Positions 1 through 7,637 of a stretch of DNA of 64,000 nt are shown in pieces (the first letter of the stretch is position 1; the number at the start of each line of letters is the position of its first letter). This DNA comes from Actinoplanes utahensis (lineage in GTDB: Bacteria; Actinomycetota; Actinomycetes; Mycobacteriales; Micromonosporaceae), in assembly GCF_016862455.1 (NCBI RefSeq), contig NZ_BOMZ01000015.1:62001-126000 (forward strand), read 5' to 3'. The position numbers and the translations under genes are program-made. Under the pieces are notes generated by a model, which saw only the letters and a list, made by a program, of their open reading frames with translations, was not told where the DNA came from and ran no database searches.

Positions 1-500
1 CTGGTCGGGGCCGCCGCCTTGTCGGTCGAGATGTTGACGAACGTGCCGGTGCCGGCGTGGGCTGCCGCCGCGATCATGTTGGCGGTGCCGAGGAGGTTCG
101 TCTTGATGCCCTCGGCCGGGTACCGCTCGAGCAGCGGGAGGTGCTTGTGGGCGGCGGCGTGGAAGACGATGTCCGGGCGGATCCGCTCCATCAGGCGGCG
201 CATGACATCGCCGTCCCGGATGTCGGCCAGCACCGTCCGGTCGTCGTCCAGCAGTCCGTGGCCGTTCAGCTCGACCTGAAGGCTGTGCAGCGCACCCTCG
301 TCGTGGTCGAGCAGGTAGACCGGACCGGGGGAGAGGCGGTGCAACTGGCGGACGATCTCGCTGCCGATGGAGCCGCCGGCGCCGGTGACGAGCACCGAAC
401 GGCCTTCGACCGACGCCCGCGCCGCCGCGCTGTAGGTCGGATCGGAGTCCTTACCGAGCATTCGGGCCAGGGTGGCCGGGTCGGCCAGGAACTTGTGCAC
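1..500 (-). CDS. CapD/FlaA1-type nucleotide-sugar dehydratase or epimerase, N-terminal part (runs off window start)
   Basis: This gene reads leftwards and is cut by the window start, so only the first 166 codons are visible. The start is GTG at 500, preceded by AAGGAG about 8 nt upstream. After about 33 residues comes a Rossmann nucleotide-binding loop (VTGAGGSIGSE), then AAAHKHLPLLE and NISTDKAAAPT, which are hallmarks of the extended short-chain dehydrogenases that act on UDP-N-acetylglucosamine (4,6-dehydratase, 5-inverting type) in surface polysaccharide and glycan synthesis. No membrane segments precede the Rossmann fold, so it is a short soluble form or one whose catalytic domain is not fused to the usual four-helix membrane region. 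Substrate and pathway cannot be told from this fragment. Confidence 0.85.
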   Translation of the reverse strand, partial: MHKFLADPATLARMLGKDSDPTYSAAARASVEGRSVLVTGAGGSIGSEIVRQLHRLSPGPVYLLDHDEGALHSLQVELNGHGLLDDDRTVLADIRDGDVMRRLMERIRPDIVFHAAAHKHLPLLERYPAEGIKTNLLGTANMIAAAAHAGTGTFVNISTDKAAAPT

Positions 501-1071
501 TGAGCGATCTCCTTGGTTGACCAAGGACGTCGGTTTCGCCGCTGGCTCCCCGCCGGACATGGGCGACCAACTCGCCCGACGGTTCAGTGCCTCGCCCACG
601 GCCTCCTGCAGGCCGCATGCGAATATCATTCCTTTGTCATAGATTCCCGGCATCAGCTGATCAGTCGGTATCAGGTGGGTTTGCGGTAGCCCTTGATCAG
701 GCGGATGTGGTCGCCGACAGTCAGGACCCGTGGTTGCTCTCCGTAGTCCTTACTTCAGGCGTTCGGGCGCTGCCGACGCCAAGAGGAGCCGACGTTTCGC
801 GGTGGTGTGCGCGGGATGTCAAGAGACGCCGCGCCTTTGTGCCGGGAAAAGACCGAAAGGCTATGGTCCTGCTGTCCGGCTGATGGGTCACGCACAGTAA
901 TAAGGGCTATTGGGTCAAGGCGGGCATGTCACGCATAGTTGTGGCAGGCCCGGCGAGGGCCTAGGCGAGACGAAGATCCGCTGGGCGATGAAGATGGTCG
1001 CTCCAGTCCGGCGGGGAGTCAGTAGCGAAACCGGCGCCTGCGAAGCATTTCTACTTCGGAGGAACGCCATA
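501..1071. other. 571-bp intergenic region with candidate structured leader
   Basis: No convincing gene is seen here; the open frames lack ribosome sites and coding character. The right half holds a near-identical direct repeat (GTCACGCAYAGT at 887-898 and 928-939, 41 bp apart). Hairpin potential follows: AGGCCC/GGGCCT at about 946-962, and TCGCTCC pairing with GGAG and AGCGA at about 990-1030. It probably contains the divergent promoters of the flanking genes and a long 5' leader for the secreted protein at 1072. It does not match a riboswitch consensus I can recognise. Confidence 0.4.
887..939. repeat. Two direct repeats GTCACGCAYAGT
   Basis: The 12-mer at 887-898 recurs at 928-939 with one C/T difference. 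A 41-bp start-to-start distance is close to four helical turns, which suits a paired regulator-binding site upstream of the secreted-protein gene. The function is inferred only from spacing and position. Confidence 0.4.
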
Positions 1072-1593
1072 ATGCGTAAGTCTGTCAAGCGTGCAGTTGT
1101 TGCCGGTGCGATCTTCGCCGTGACTGCCGGCGCCGGTACCGCGGCCCTGGCCGCCTGGAACGTCCAGGGTGCCGGTACCTCCTACGCCAAGGCCGGCACC
1201 GCCGTTGAGCTGAAGACCGTCGAGACGGTCGTCGACGCCTCGCTCTACCCCGGTGTCACCGGCAATGCCAAGATCCGGGTCCAGAACGACAACAAGTTCC
1301 CGGTCAAGATCACGAAGATCGTCTGGAACCCGGCGGATGGCGTCGCCGCCACCCCGCTGCCGGGCAAGAACTGCAACAACACCGGTGTCTACTTCGGTGA
1401 CTTCAGCGCCAACACCATCGGCACCAACGGCGTCCTCGGCGTCGCCGGCAGCAACATGATCGTCGACAAGGACGGCTCCGCCTCCTTCACGCTCAGCAAG
1501 GCCGTGCGCATGATCAACAACTCGGAGGACGGCTGCCAGGGCGCCACCTTCCGCATCCCGGTCAAGGTCTACGGCGAGAGCGCCGCCAACTGA
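1072..1593 (+). CDS. Secreted protein of unknown function, 173 aa
   Basis: The start is ATG 1072, chosen because GGAGG lies about 10 nt upstream. Residues 1-30 form a signal peptide: basic MRKSVKR, a hydrophobic stretch, then AGTAALA with an Ala-x-Ala cleavage site. The mature part is about 145 residues, rich in Asn, Val and Gly, with two cysteines (GKNCNN and EDGCQG) that could form a disulfide. The sequence reads as beta-rich, with segments such as KIRVQNDNKFPVKITKIVW, and resembles small surface-exposed or fibre-type proteins in overall style only. A long leader precedes it and a strong hairpin follows, before a second secreted protein. No family is recognised with confidence. Confidence 0.75.
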   Translation: MRKSVKRAVVAGAIFAVTAGAGTAALAAWNVQGAGTSYAKAGTAVELKTVETVVDASLYPGVTGNAKIRVQNDNKFPVKITKIVWNPADGVAATPLPGKNCNNTGVYFGDFSANTIGTNGVLGVAGSNMIVDKDGSASFTLSKAVRMINNSEDGCQGATFRIPVKVYGESAAN

Positions 1594-1600
1594 TTCCCGG

Positions 1601-1632
1601 CCGAGGGGCGAGGCGTCCGCCTCGCCCCTCGG
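1601..1632 (+). terminator. 15-bp stem hairpin between two secreted-protein genes
   Basis: The two arms, 1601-1615 and 1618-1632, are perfectly complementary and G+C-rich. The hairpin lies just after the stop of the 173-aa secreted protein and 41 bp before the next gene. There is no U-tract. It could be a terminator, a read-through attenuator or an mRNA stabiliser that makes the upstream gene more abundant than the downstream one. Confidence 0.6.
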
Positions 1633-1672
1633 TGGTGTGTCTCCCCACATCCGACCCTAGGAGAGGCCTCTC

Positions 1673-2917
1673 ATGCGACTGCCGCTCAGTGCGTACGTTC
1701 TGACCGGCGGCGGCCTGGTCGCCGGCGCTCTGCTGGCCGCGCCGGGAGCCGCCTACGCCTCCTGGTCGGTGGAGAGCGACGGCGGCGCCGCAACCGCGCG
1801 GGCAGCCGAACTCCCCGCTGTCGACAGCCCGGAGGCGCGTCCCGGCGGATCGACGTCCTCGGTGATCGTGAGCTGGCCGACCACCGACCTCGCCGACGGC
1901 TACCACCTGTCCCGGATCGACACCGTCACCGGTGCGACTGTCGGTCTCGTCGGCAGTTGCGCCGGCGTGATCACCGGAACGACGTGCACGGACATCGGTG
2001 TTCCCGACGGCCGGTGGACCTACCGCGTCCGTGCCGTCCTGGGAGCGTCCTGGGCCGGCCCGTGGAGCACACACAGTGATCCGATCCTGGTCGAGACCAC
2101 ACCGATCAAAGCCGCGATCACCTTCCCGGCCGCGGGCGGGCGCTATGACACCGGATCGTTCGACGACTGCGGCACCACCGGCTTCTGCGGCACCGCGACT
2201 CCCGCCGGGGGTGCCGAGTCGACCGACGTCCGGATCAGCCTGAAACAGGGCCACAGTTACTGGAACCCGGTGACCGGCGCGTTCAGTGGTGCCGCCGAGA
2301 TCCTCTTCCCGGTCGAACACCGCGGCGGCACCTGGCTTTCGGGCTTCGACGTGAATGACTTCCGCAACGGCAATCCGGCCTACACCCTGCGCGTCGTCGC
2401 CCGCGACGATGCCGGCGGAAGCACCGACGACACGGCGAGCTTCCACTTCAAGAATGAAAAGCCGGAGCCGGCCGTGGTCCAGAAGCCGACCGAACCGGTT
2501 GACCCGTCGACGCCCGGGAAGGCCACGGATCCGGCTCCGGCCGACGATCCCGGCATGATCTCCCCCGGAAGCGGTGAATCGGGCGACGGCTCCGGCCCGG
2601 CGGGCGGGAGCTCCGGCCCGGACGGGGGGACGAAGCCCGGCGACGACTCGGATGCCGGTGATAAATCGGGCGAGGGCGAAAAGCCCGGCGAGAGTGAAAA
2701 GCCTGGCAAGAGCGAAAAGCCCGGCAAGAGCGAAAAGCCCGGCAAGAGCGAAAAGCCCGGCGATAACAGCAAGCCGCACGAGGCTACCGAGCCGGACGAT
2801 GCCACCGAGCCGGAGAAGTCCGTCGAGCCGGAGAAGACGCCCGAGACCGACGGCGGCAAGGGCAACGACGACGGCAAGGCGAAGAAGGAAGACGCCGCCG
2901 AAGCAGAACAGAGCTGA
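1673..2917 (+). CDS. Secreted or surface protein with fibronectin-III-like region and charged repeat tail, 414 aa
   Basis: ATG 1673 follows AGGAGAGG. Residues 1-29 form a signal peptide ending in GAAYA-S. Residues about 50-145 look like one fibronectin type III domain (SVIVSWP, YHLSRID, WTYRVRAV). Residues about 146-262 may form a second beta domain with paired cysteines (FDDCGTTGFCG). From about 265 to the end the protein is low complexity: Pro/Gly/Asp/Ser, then five Gly-x-x-Glu-Lys-Pro hexapeptides and an acidic-lysine tail. No LPXTG motif or C-terminal membrane anchor is visible. It follows the 173-aa secreted protein and is probably expressed with it. A role in the cell surface or extracellular matrix is inference. 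Confidence 0.75.
   Translation: MRLPLSAYVLTGGGLVAGALLAAPGAAYASWSVESDGGAATARAAELPAVDSPEARPGGSTSSVIVSWPTTDLADGYHLSRIDTVTGATVGLVGSCAGVITGTTCTDIGVPDGRWTYRVRAVLGASWAGPWSTHSDPILVETTPIKAAITFPAAGGRYDTGSFDDCGTTGFCGTATPAGGAESTDVRISLKQGHSYWNPVTGAFSGAAEILFPVEHRGGTWLSGFDVNDFRNGNPAYTLRVVARDDAGGSTDDTASFHFKNEKPEPAVVQKPTEPVDPSTPGKATDPAPADDPGMISPGSGESGDGSGPAGGSSGPDGGTKPGDDSDAGDKSGEGEKPGESEKPGKSEKPGKSEKPGKSEKPGDNSKPHEATEPDDATEPEKSVEPEKTPETDGGKGNDDGKAKKEDAAEAEQS
2669..2758 (+). repeat. Five tandem 18-bp repeats encoding GxxEKP
   Basis: Five in-frame 18-bp units lie end to end. The last three (2705-2722, 2723-2740, 2741-2758) are identical and encode GKSEKP; the first two encode GEGEKP and GESEKP. Identity at DNA level suggests recent slippage or unequal crossover, so repeat number may vary between strains. 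Confidence 0.9.
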
Positions 2918-2922
2918 CCCGT

Positions 2923-2951
2923 CGTGGCGCCTGGATCATCCAGGCGCCACG
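2923..2951. terminator. Bidirectional terminator between convergent genes
   Basis: A perfect 12-bp inverted repeat (2923-2934 and 2940-2951) with a 5-nt loop lies between the convergent ends of the surface-protein gene and proA. The symmetry allows it to serve both strands. Confidence 0.8.
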
Positions 2952-2961
2952 AAGCCGTACG

Positions 2962-4203
2962 TCAGCGGGTGTGGCCGTTGCCCGTCACGATGTACTTGGT
3001 GGAGGTCAGCTCGGGCAGGCCCATCGGCCCGCGGGCGTGCAGTTTCTGCGTGCTGATGCCGATCTCCGCCCCGAACCCGAACTCGCCGCCGTCGGTGAAC
3101 CGCGTCGACGCGTTGACCATCACCGCCGCCGCGTCCACGCCGGCCACGAAACGCCTGGTCGCGGCGATTGACTCGCTGACGATGGCCTCGGTGTGGCCGG
3201 TTCCGTACTGCCGGATGTGGTCGAGCGCGTCGTCCAGGGAGTCGACGACCGCCACCGAGATGTCCGCGGACAGGTACTCCGTACCCCAGTCCGCTTCGGT
3301 GGCCGCGACCACCGCATCGCTGTAGCCGGACACCCGGGCGTCGCCGTGCACGGTGACGCCACGCTCGGCGAGCTCTTCGAGGACCAGCGGCAGGAACGTG
3401 TCGGCGATCTCGGCGTGCACCAGCAGCGACTCGGCGGTGTTGCAGGTCGAGAGCCGTTGGGTCTTCGAGTTGACGGTGACGGCGAGGGCCTTCTCCAGAT
3501 CGGCGGCCGCGTCCACGTAGACGTGACAGTTCCCGACCCCGGTCTCGATCACCGGCACCGTGGACTGCTCCACCACCGTCTTGATCAGTGAGGTGCCGCC
3601 GCGTGGGATCAGCACGTCGACCAGGCCGCGGGCCCGCATCAGCTCCTTCACCGAGTCGCGGGTGGTGGCGTCGAGCAGCTGGATCGTGTTGGTCGGCAGG
3701 CCCGCGTCGGCGACCGCCTTGCGCAGCACCGACACGATCGCCGCGTTCGACGAGAAGGCCGAGCCGGAGCCGCGCAGCAGCGCCGCGTTGCCGCTTTTGA
3801 GGCAGATCCCGGCGGCGTCGACGGTCACGTTCGGCCGGCCCTCGTAGATCATGCCGACCACCCCGAAGGGCACCCGGACCTGCCGCAACTCCAGCCCGTT
3901 CGGCAGGGTGGAGCCGCGCACCACGTCACCGATCGGGTCGGGCAGGGCGGCGAGCTGCCGCAGGCCGTCGGCCATCGCGGCGACCCGCTCCGGGGTCAGG
4001 ATCAGTCGGTCGATCATCGCCTCGCTCGTCCCGTTCTCCCGGGCGTTGGCGATGTCGACGCCGTTGGCGTGCACGATGTCGTCGGTCCGCTCGACCAGCC
4101 GGTCGGCCATCAACAGCAGCGCCGCGTCCTTCTCGGCTCGGGTGGCCCGGGCGAGATCGATGGCGGCGACCCGGGCGGCTGCCGCCTGCTCCAGCACACT
4201 CAT
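2962..4203 (-). CDS. proA: Gamma-glutamyl phosphate reductase
   Basis: This cytoplasmic enzyme reduces gamma-glutamyl phosphate with NADPH to glutamate-5-semialdehyde, the second step of proline synthesis. The 413-residue product has the expected length and typical motifs: [20 protein letters not shown] near the N-terminal third, [18 protein letters not shown], and the segment around the catalytic cysteine ([19 protein letters not shown]). The start [11 protein letters not shown] at 4203 was chosen over an upstream in-frame ATG because GAAGGG sits at the right distance. proB lies 53 bp upstream on the same strand, so the two form a proBA operon whose products act in sequence. Confidence 0.97.
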   Translation of the reverse strand: MSVLEQAAAARVAAIDLARATRAEKDAALLLMADRLVERTDDIVHANGVDIANARENGTSEAMIDRLILTPERVAAMADGLRQLAALPDPIGDVVRGSTLPNGLELRQVRVPFGVVGMIYEGRPNVTVDAAGICLKSGNAALLRGSGSAFSSNAAIVSVLRKAVADAGLPTNTIQLLDATTRDSVKELMRARGLVDVLIPRGGTSLIKTVVEQSTVPVIETGVGNCHVYVDAAADLEKALAVTVNSKTQRLSTCNTAESLLVHAEIADTFLPLVLEELAERGVTVHGDARVSGYSDAVVAATEADWGTEYLSADISVAVVDSLDDALDHIRQYGTGHTEAIVSESIAATRRFVAGVDAAAVMVNASTRFTDGGEFGFGAEIGISTQKLHARGPMGLPELTSTKYIVTGNGHTR

Positions 4204-4256
4204 GACAAACCCTTCAAGATCAAACGGGGGGTACGAACTCCACACGCGGCCGAGGC

Positions 4257-5378
4257 TTACAGCAGCACCAGGTCGTCGCGGTGGACGACCTCTCGTTCAT
4301 ATCCCGGCCCGAGCTCCGCGGCCAACTCGGGTGTGGACCGCCCGAGCAGCGCCGGCAACTCGACCGCGTCGTAGTTGACCAGGCCGCGCGCGACGGGCGT
4401 ACCGGATCCGGCATCGACCAGATCCACCGGATCGCCGGCGGCGAAGGAACCGTCGACCGCGGTGATGCCGGCCGGCAGCAGTGACTTGCGCCGGGCCACG
4501 ACCGCCGCGACCGCGCCCTCGTCGAGGTGCAGCCGCCCGCGCGGCGAGGTGGCGTGCGCCAGCCAGAACAGCCGGGCCGCCGGCCGGGTGGGGGAGGCCT
4601 CGAAGAGGGTGCCGACGTCCTCGCCGGCGAGGGCCGCACCGGCCAGCGGGGCGGCGGTGAGCACGACGGGGATGCCGAAGCCGGTGGCGATCCGGGCGGC
4701 CTCGACCTTGGTGACCATGCCGCCGGTGCCGACCCCGGACCGGCCCGCGGTGCCCACCTGCACACCGAGCAGGTCGCTGTCGTCGCGGACCAGCGGAATC
4801 TTGCGGGACGCCGGGTCGGCCGGGTTGCCGGTGTAGAGCGCGTCCACATCGGAGAGCAGCACCAGCAGATCGGCGTCGGCGAGCGCGGCGACCAGCGCGG
4901 CGAGCCGGTCGTTGTCGCCGAACCGGATCTCCTCGGTGGCGACCGTGTCGTTCTCGTTGACGATCGGCAGCGCACCCAGATCGAGCAGTTTGCGCAGCGT
5001 GCGATAGGCGTTGCGGTAGTGCGCCCGCCGGGTCACGTCGTCGACGGTGAGCAGCACCTGCCCGACCGTCAGCCCGTGGCGTGCGAATCCGGCCGCGTAC
5101 CGCCCGATCAGCAGACCCTGACCCACACTCGCGGCGGCCTGCTGAGTGGCCAGGTCCCGCGGTCGGCGGCGCAACTGGAGCGGAGCCAGCCCGGCGGCGA
5201 TCGCGCCGCTGGAGACCAGAACCACCTCACGCCCGCCGGCTGCCAGCTTGCCCAGCACGTCCACCAGGGCGTCGACCCGCTGCTCGTCGATGCCGCCCGC
5301 CGCGGTGGTCAGCGAGGACGAACCCACCTTGACCACGATCCGGCGCGCACCGGTAACCACTTCCCGCACCCGGCCCAT
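4257..5378 (-). CDS. proB: Glutamate 5-kinase
   Basis: It phosphorylates glutamate with ATP, the committed step of proline synthesis, and is usually feedback-inhibited by proline. The 373-residue form starting at ATG 5378 has the amino-acid-kinase fold ([64 protein letters not shown]) and then a C-terminal PUA-type domain of about 110 residues. A longer in-frame start at 5438 would add 20 unconserved residues that overlap the divergent gene's start. It is the first gene of proBA, divergent from the alkyltransferase-like gene 53 bp away. Confidence 0.96.
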   Translation of the reverse strand: MGRVREVVTGARRIVVKVGSSSLTTAAGGIDEQRVDALVDVLGKLAAGGREVVLVSSGAIAAGLAPLQLRRRPRDLATQQAAASVGQGLLIGRYAAGFARHGLTVGQVLLTVDDVTRRAHYRNAYRTLRKLLDLGALPIVNENDTVATEEIRFGDNDRLAALVAALADADLLVLLSDVDALYTGNPADPASRKIPLVRDDSDLLGVQVGTAGRSGVGTGGMVTKVEAARIATGFGIPVVLTAAPLAGAALAGEDVGTLFEASPTRPAARLFWLAHATSPRGRLHLDEGAVAAVVARRKSLLPAGITAVDGSFAAGDPVDLVDAGSGTPVARGLVNYDAVELPALLGRSTPELAAELGPGYEREVVHRDDLVLL

Positions 5379-5431
5379 TGTGCTCGGCTGGCCGCTGTCG
5401 ATCGTTGTCAGATCCCATATCGTGGCGGGTG

Positions 5432-5734
5432 ATGACACCGCAGGAGTACGTGGAAGAGGTCCTGGCCCTGGTGGAGAGCATCCCTGAGGGCCGGGTCATG
5501 TCGTACGGCTCGATCGCCGACGCCCTGGCCGAGCGCTCCGGCCGGAACTCGCCGCGCCAGGTCGGGCGGATCATGTCGTTGCACGGCGGTGGTGTCCCGT
5601 GGCACCGGGTGTGCAGCGGCGGCGGCCGGCTCCCGCCCGGTCACGAGGCCCGCGCGAAGGCGTTGCTGCTGGCCGAGGGCGTCCCGATGCGCGGCGACCG
5701 GGTGCTGATGGCCTCCGCCGGCTGGACGCCCTGA
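5432..5734 (+). CDS. Alkyltransferase-like (ATL) DNA-repair protein
   Basis: This 100-residue protein is the C-terminal DNA-binding domain of the O6-methylguanine methyltransferase family, with MSYGSIADALAERSGR, PRQVGRIM and a GVPWHRV active-site loop. In true methyltransferases that loop is PCHR. Here the acceptor cysteine is tryptophan (W57), which defines the ATL group: it binds O6-alkylguanine and flags it for nucleotide excision repair rather than reversing it. The start ATG 5432 aligns with family N-termini. It is divergent from proB with a short shared upstream region. Confidence 0.92.
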   Translation: MTPQEYVEEVLALVESIPEGRVMSYGSIADALAERSGRNSPRQVGRIMSLHGGGVPWHRVCSGGGRLPPGHEARAKALLLAEGVPMRGDRVLMASAGWTP

Positions 5735-5740
5735 GCCCGC

Positions 5741-6463
5741 TCAGGGTTTCTCCTCCAGGCCGGCGGTCCGGGCCAGTGTGCGCAGCTGATATTCGAAGAA
5801 GCCCCGACGGTCCTCCTCGATCGACTTGTTGAGCTGCCCGAACAGTTCCGCGCTGATCGCGCCACCCATCTGGATGAACGCGGTGATCGCGTCGGCCACC
5901 ACCCGGACCGGCAGGTCGGGAAGGACCGAAGCGGCGATCGGTTCGAGTTCTTCGGCGAAGAGCCCGGCGAGCGGTTCGCGCGGAGCCAGGACCCCCGCGG
6001 TGTACGCCTCCGTCAGGATCGCCCCGAGCAGCAGCAACACCCGCGTGGCCGGGATGACGGTGTCCTGGGGCGCCTGGTACCCGGGCACCGGGCTGCCGTA
6101 GATCAGCGCCCACTCGTGCGGGTTCGCCAGCGCCCAGTCCCGTGCCGCGTGCCCGGCCGCCAGCCACTTGTCCAGCGGTGCCGCCTTCTCGGCCGCGGCT
6201 CGCTCGGCGGCTTCGCCGATCGCGTTGTACGCGTCGATGATCAGTGCCGTGAGCAGGTCGTCCCGGCTGGCGTAGTACCGGTAGACGGCGGACGAGACCA
6301 TCCCGAGGTCCCGGGCGACGGCTCGCAGCGACAGGTTCGCCCCGTCGGTCGCCAGGTGCTGCCGTGCCACCGTCTTGATCTCTTCGGTCATCTCGGCCCG
6401 CACCCTGGCCCGCAGGTTCGCCGCGCCTTTCGTCCGGGTGGGGGGCGTTTCGTTCGCACTCAT
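5741..6463 (-). CDS. TetR family transcriptional repressor
   Basis: This 240-residue regulator has an N-terminal helix-turn-helix (VARQHLATDGANLSLRAVARDLGMVSSAVYRYYASRDDLL, split across residues about 33-70) and a C-terminal ligand domain of the TetR_C type common in actinobacteria (DPxxW-like DWALANPHEWALIYGSPVPGY). Start MSANET at 6463 is preferred over an upstream ATG that would overlap the operator region. It is divergent from a NAD-dependent epimerase-like gene, with two matching palindromes in the shared region, so it most likely represses that gene and itself. The inducer is unknown. Confidence 0.92.
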   Translation of the reverse strand: MSANETPPTRTKGAANLRARVRAEMTEEIKTVARQHLATDGANLSLRAVARDLGMVSSAVYRYYASRDDLLTALIIDAYNAIGEAAERAAAEKAAPLDKWLAAGHAARDWALANPHEWALIYGSPVPGYQAPQDTVIPATRVLLLLGAILTEAYTAGVLAPREPLAGLFAEELEPIAASVLPDLPVRVVADAITAFIQMGGAISAELFGQLNKSIEEDRRGFFEYQLRTLARTAGLEEKP

Positions 6464-6483
6464 GTGGCCAGTGTGCCATAACG

Positions 6484-6496
6484 AGAGCACTGCTCT
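6484..6496. promoter_or_regulatory. Palindromic operator 1 for the TetR regulator
   Basis: AGAGCA-C-TGCTCT is a perfect palindrome 21 bp upstream of the tetR start. A near-identical copy lies 54 bp away (centre to centre) beside the divergent gene. Confidence 0.75.
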
Positions 6497-6537
6497 TGCA
6501 TCTGCGGCACTGTCTGTGTAATCGTTGTTCTCAGCAG

Positions 6538-6550
6538 AGAGCAGTGCTCA
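6538..6550. promoter_or_regulatory. Palindromic operator 2 for the TetR regulator
   Basis: AGAGCA-G-TGCTCA repeats operator 1 with one mismatched outer base. It lies 24 bp before the epimerase start, placed to block its promoter or its early transcript. Confidence 0.75.
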
Positions 6551-6573
6551 CAAAAGCGAGCAGGGAGAACGTC

Positions 6574-7497
6574 ATGCATGTCGTCATCGGTTCCGGCCCC
6601 ATCGGCTCCACCGTCGCCCGCCTGCTCGCCGAGCGTGGCGAGCGCGTCCGCATCGTCACGCGCAGCGGCAGCGGCCCGGAGCATCCGCTGATCGAGCGGG
6701 CCGCCGCCGACGCGTCCGACGCCCGCCGCCTCACCGAGCTGTCCACCGGCGCCGAGGTCGTCTACAACTGCGCGAACCCGAAGTACACCGAGTGGGCCGA
6801 GAAGTGGTTCCCGATGAACAACGCGATGATCGCCGCGGCGAAGGCGTCCGGCGCGGTCTACGCCATCACCGGCAATCTGTACGGTTACGGCCCCCAGCCC
6901 GGCGGCCTGATGACCGAGCACAGCCCGCTCGCCGCGACCGGCCGTAAAGGCCGCATCCGCATCCGGATGTGGCAGGACGCCCTGGACAGCGGCGTCCGCA
7001 CGGTCGAGGCCCGCGGCTCCGACTACCTGGGCGCCGGCGCGGTCGGCGTCTTCTCCGCGGTCCTGCTCCCGGCGATGAAGGCCGGCCGCACCGCCTGGGT
7101 CCCCGGCGCCCCGGACGCCCCGCACACCTTCACCTACACCGGCGACATGGCCCGCGCCCTGGTCGAGCTGGCCCGCGACGAGCGCGCCTGGGGCAAGGCC
7201 TGGCACGTCCCGTCCGCCCCGGCGATCTCCATCCGCGAGCTGGCCGACCGCTACGCTGCCCTGACCGGCCAGCCCCGCCTGACGATCCGCAAACTGCCCC
7301 GCTTCGTCATGCGCACTGCCGGCCTGGCCGTCCCGATGGCCCGCGAGATGGCCGAGATGGACTACCAGTTCTACGCGCCGTTCCTTCTGGACGCCGCCCT
7401 GACCGAGCGCACTTTCGGCCTCACCGCCACCAGCCTCGACATCCCGCTCCGCGAAACCGCCACCGACGCCGCCTCCATCGCCGCCCGCACGATGTGA
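6574..7497 (+). CDS. NAD(P)-dependent epimerase/reductase-like protein
   Basis: The 307-residue product begins with a Rossmann loop (MHVVIGSGPIGSTVARLLAERG), then YNCANPKY, YAITGNLYGYGP and a C-terminal substrate domain (PDAPHTFTYTGDMARALVELA). This is the atypical/extended SDR class (NmrA/NAD-epimerase type). ATG 6574 follows AGGGAG. It is divergent from, and presumably repressed by, the TetR gene. The active-site tyrosine is not in a clear YxxxK context (NLYGYGPQPGG), so the chemistry may be reduction or merely NAD(P) binding. The substrate is unknown. Confidence 0.8.
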   Translation: MHVVIGSGPIGSTVARLLAERGERVRIVTRSGSGPEHPLIERAAADASDARRLTELSTGAEVVYNCANPKYTEWAEKWFPMNNAMIAAAKASGAVYAITGNLYGYGPQPGGLMTEHSPLAATGRKGRIRIRMWQDALDSGVRTVEARGSDYLGAGAVGVFSAVLLPAMKAGRTAWVPGAPDAPHTFTYTGDMARALVELARDERAWGKAWHVPSAPAISIRELADRYAALTGQPRLTIRKLPRFVMRTAGLAVPMAREMAEMDYQFYAPFLLDAALTERTFGLTATSLDIPLRETATDAASIAARTM

Positions 7498-7574
7498 GTC
7501 AGCTCGCACGATGTGGCCAGCTCGCACAATGTGAGCCAGCTCGCACAATGTGAGCCAGCTCGCGCGGGGTGGGC
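7481..7574 (+). repeat. Tandem 18-19-bp repeats reiterating the 3' end of the epimerase gene
   Basis: The last codons and stop of the preceding gene (CGCACGATGTGAG) are echoed in units at 7500-7517, 7518-7536 and 7537-7555, and in a diverged unit at 7556-7574 (CAGCTCGCACAATGTGAGC). Two middle copies are identical. This looks like slippage amplification of the gene end. Confidence 0.8.
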
Positions 7575-7589
7575 CGCCCGCGCGGGAAG

Positions 7590-7628
7590 CCGCTCGCGCG
7601 GAATGAGATGTCCGCGCGGGGTGAGCGG
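7590..7628. terminator. Hairpin between convergent epimerase and ggt genes
   Basis: CCGCTCGCGCGG at 7590 pairs with CCGCGC and GAGCGG ending at 7628, around a 10-nt loop. It lies between two convergent genes and may terminate both. There is no U-tract. Confidence 0.55.
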
Positions 7629-7637
7629 CCCGTCCTG

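Noticed and set aside
587..883. 98-codon open frame upstream of the first secreted protein
   Set aside because: No ribosome site, no domain, and it lies in a region with repeat and hairpin structure that fits a leader better.
840..1060. Cyclic di-GMP, c-di-AMP or cobalamin riboswitch in the leader of the secreted protein
   Set aside because: Some short words resemble these consensus boxes (for example GTCACGCA), but the full set of conserved boxes is not present in order.
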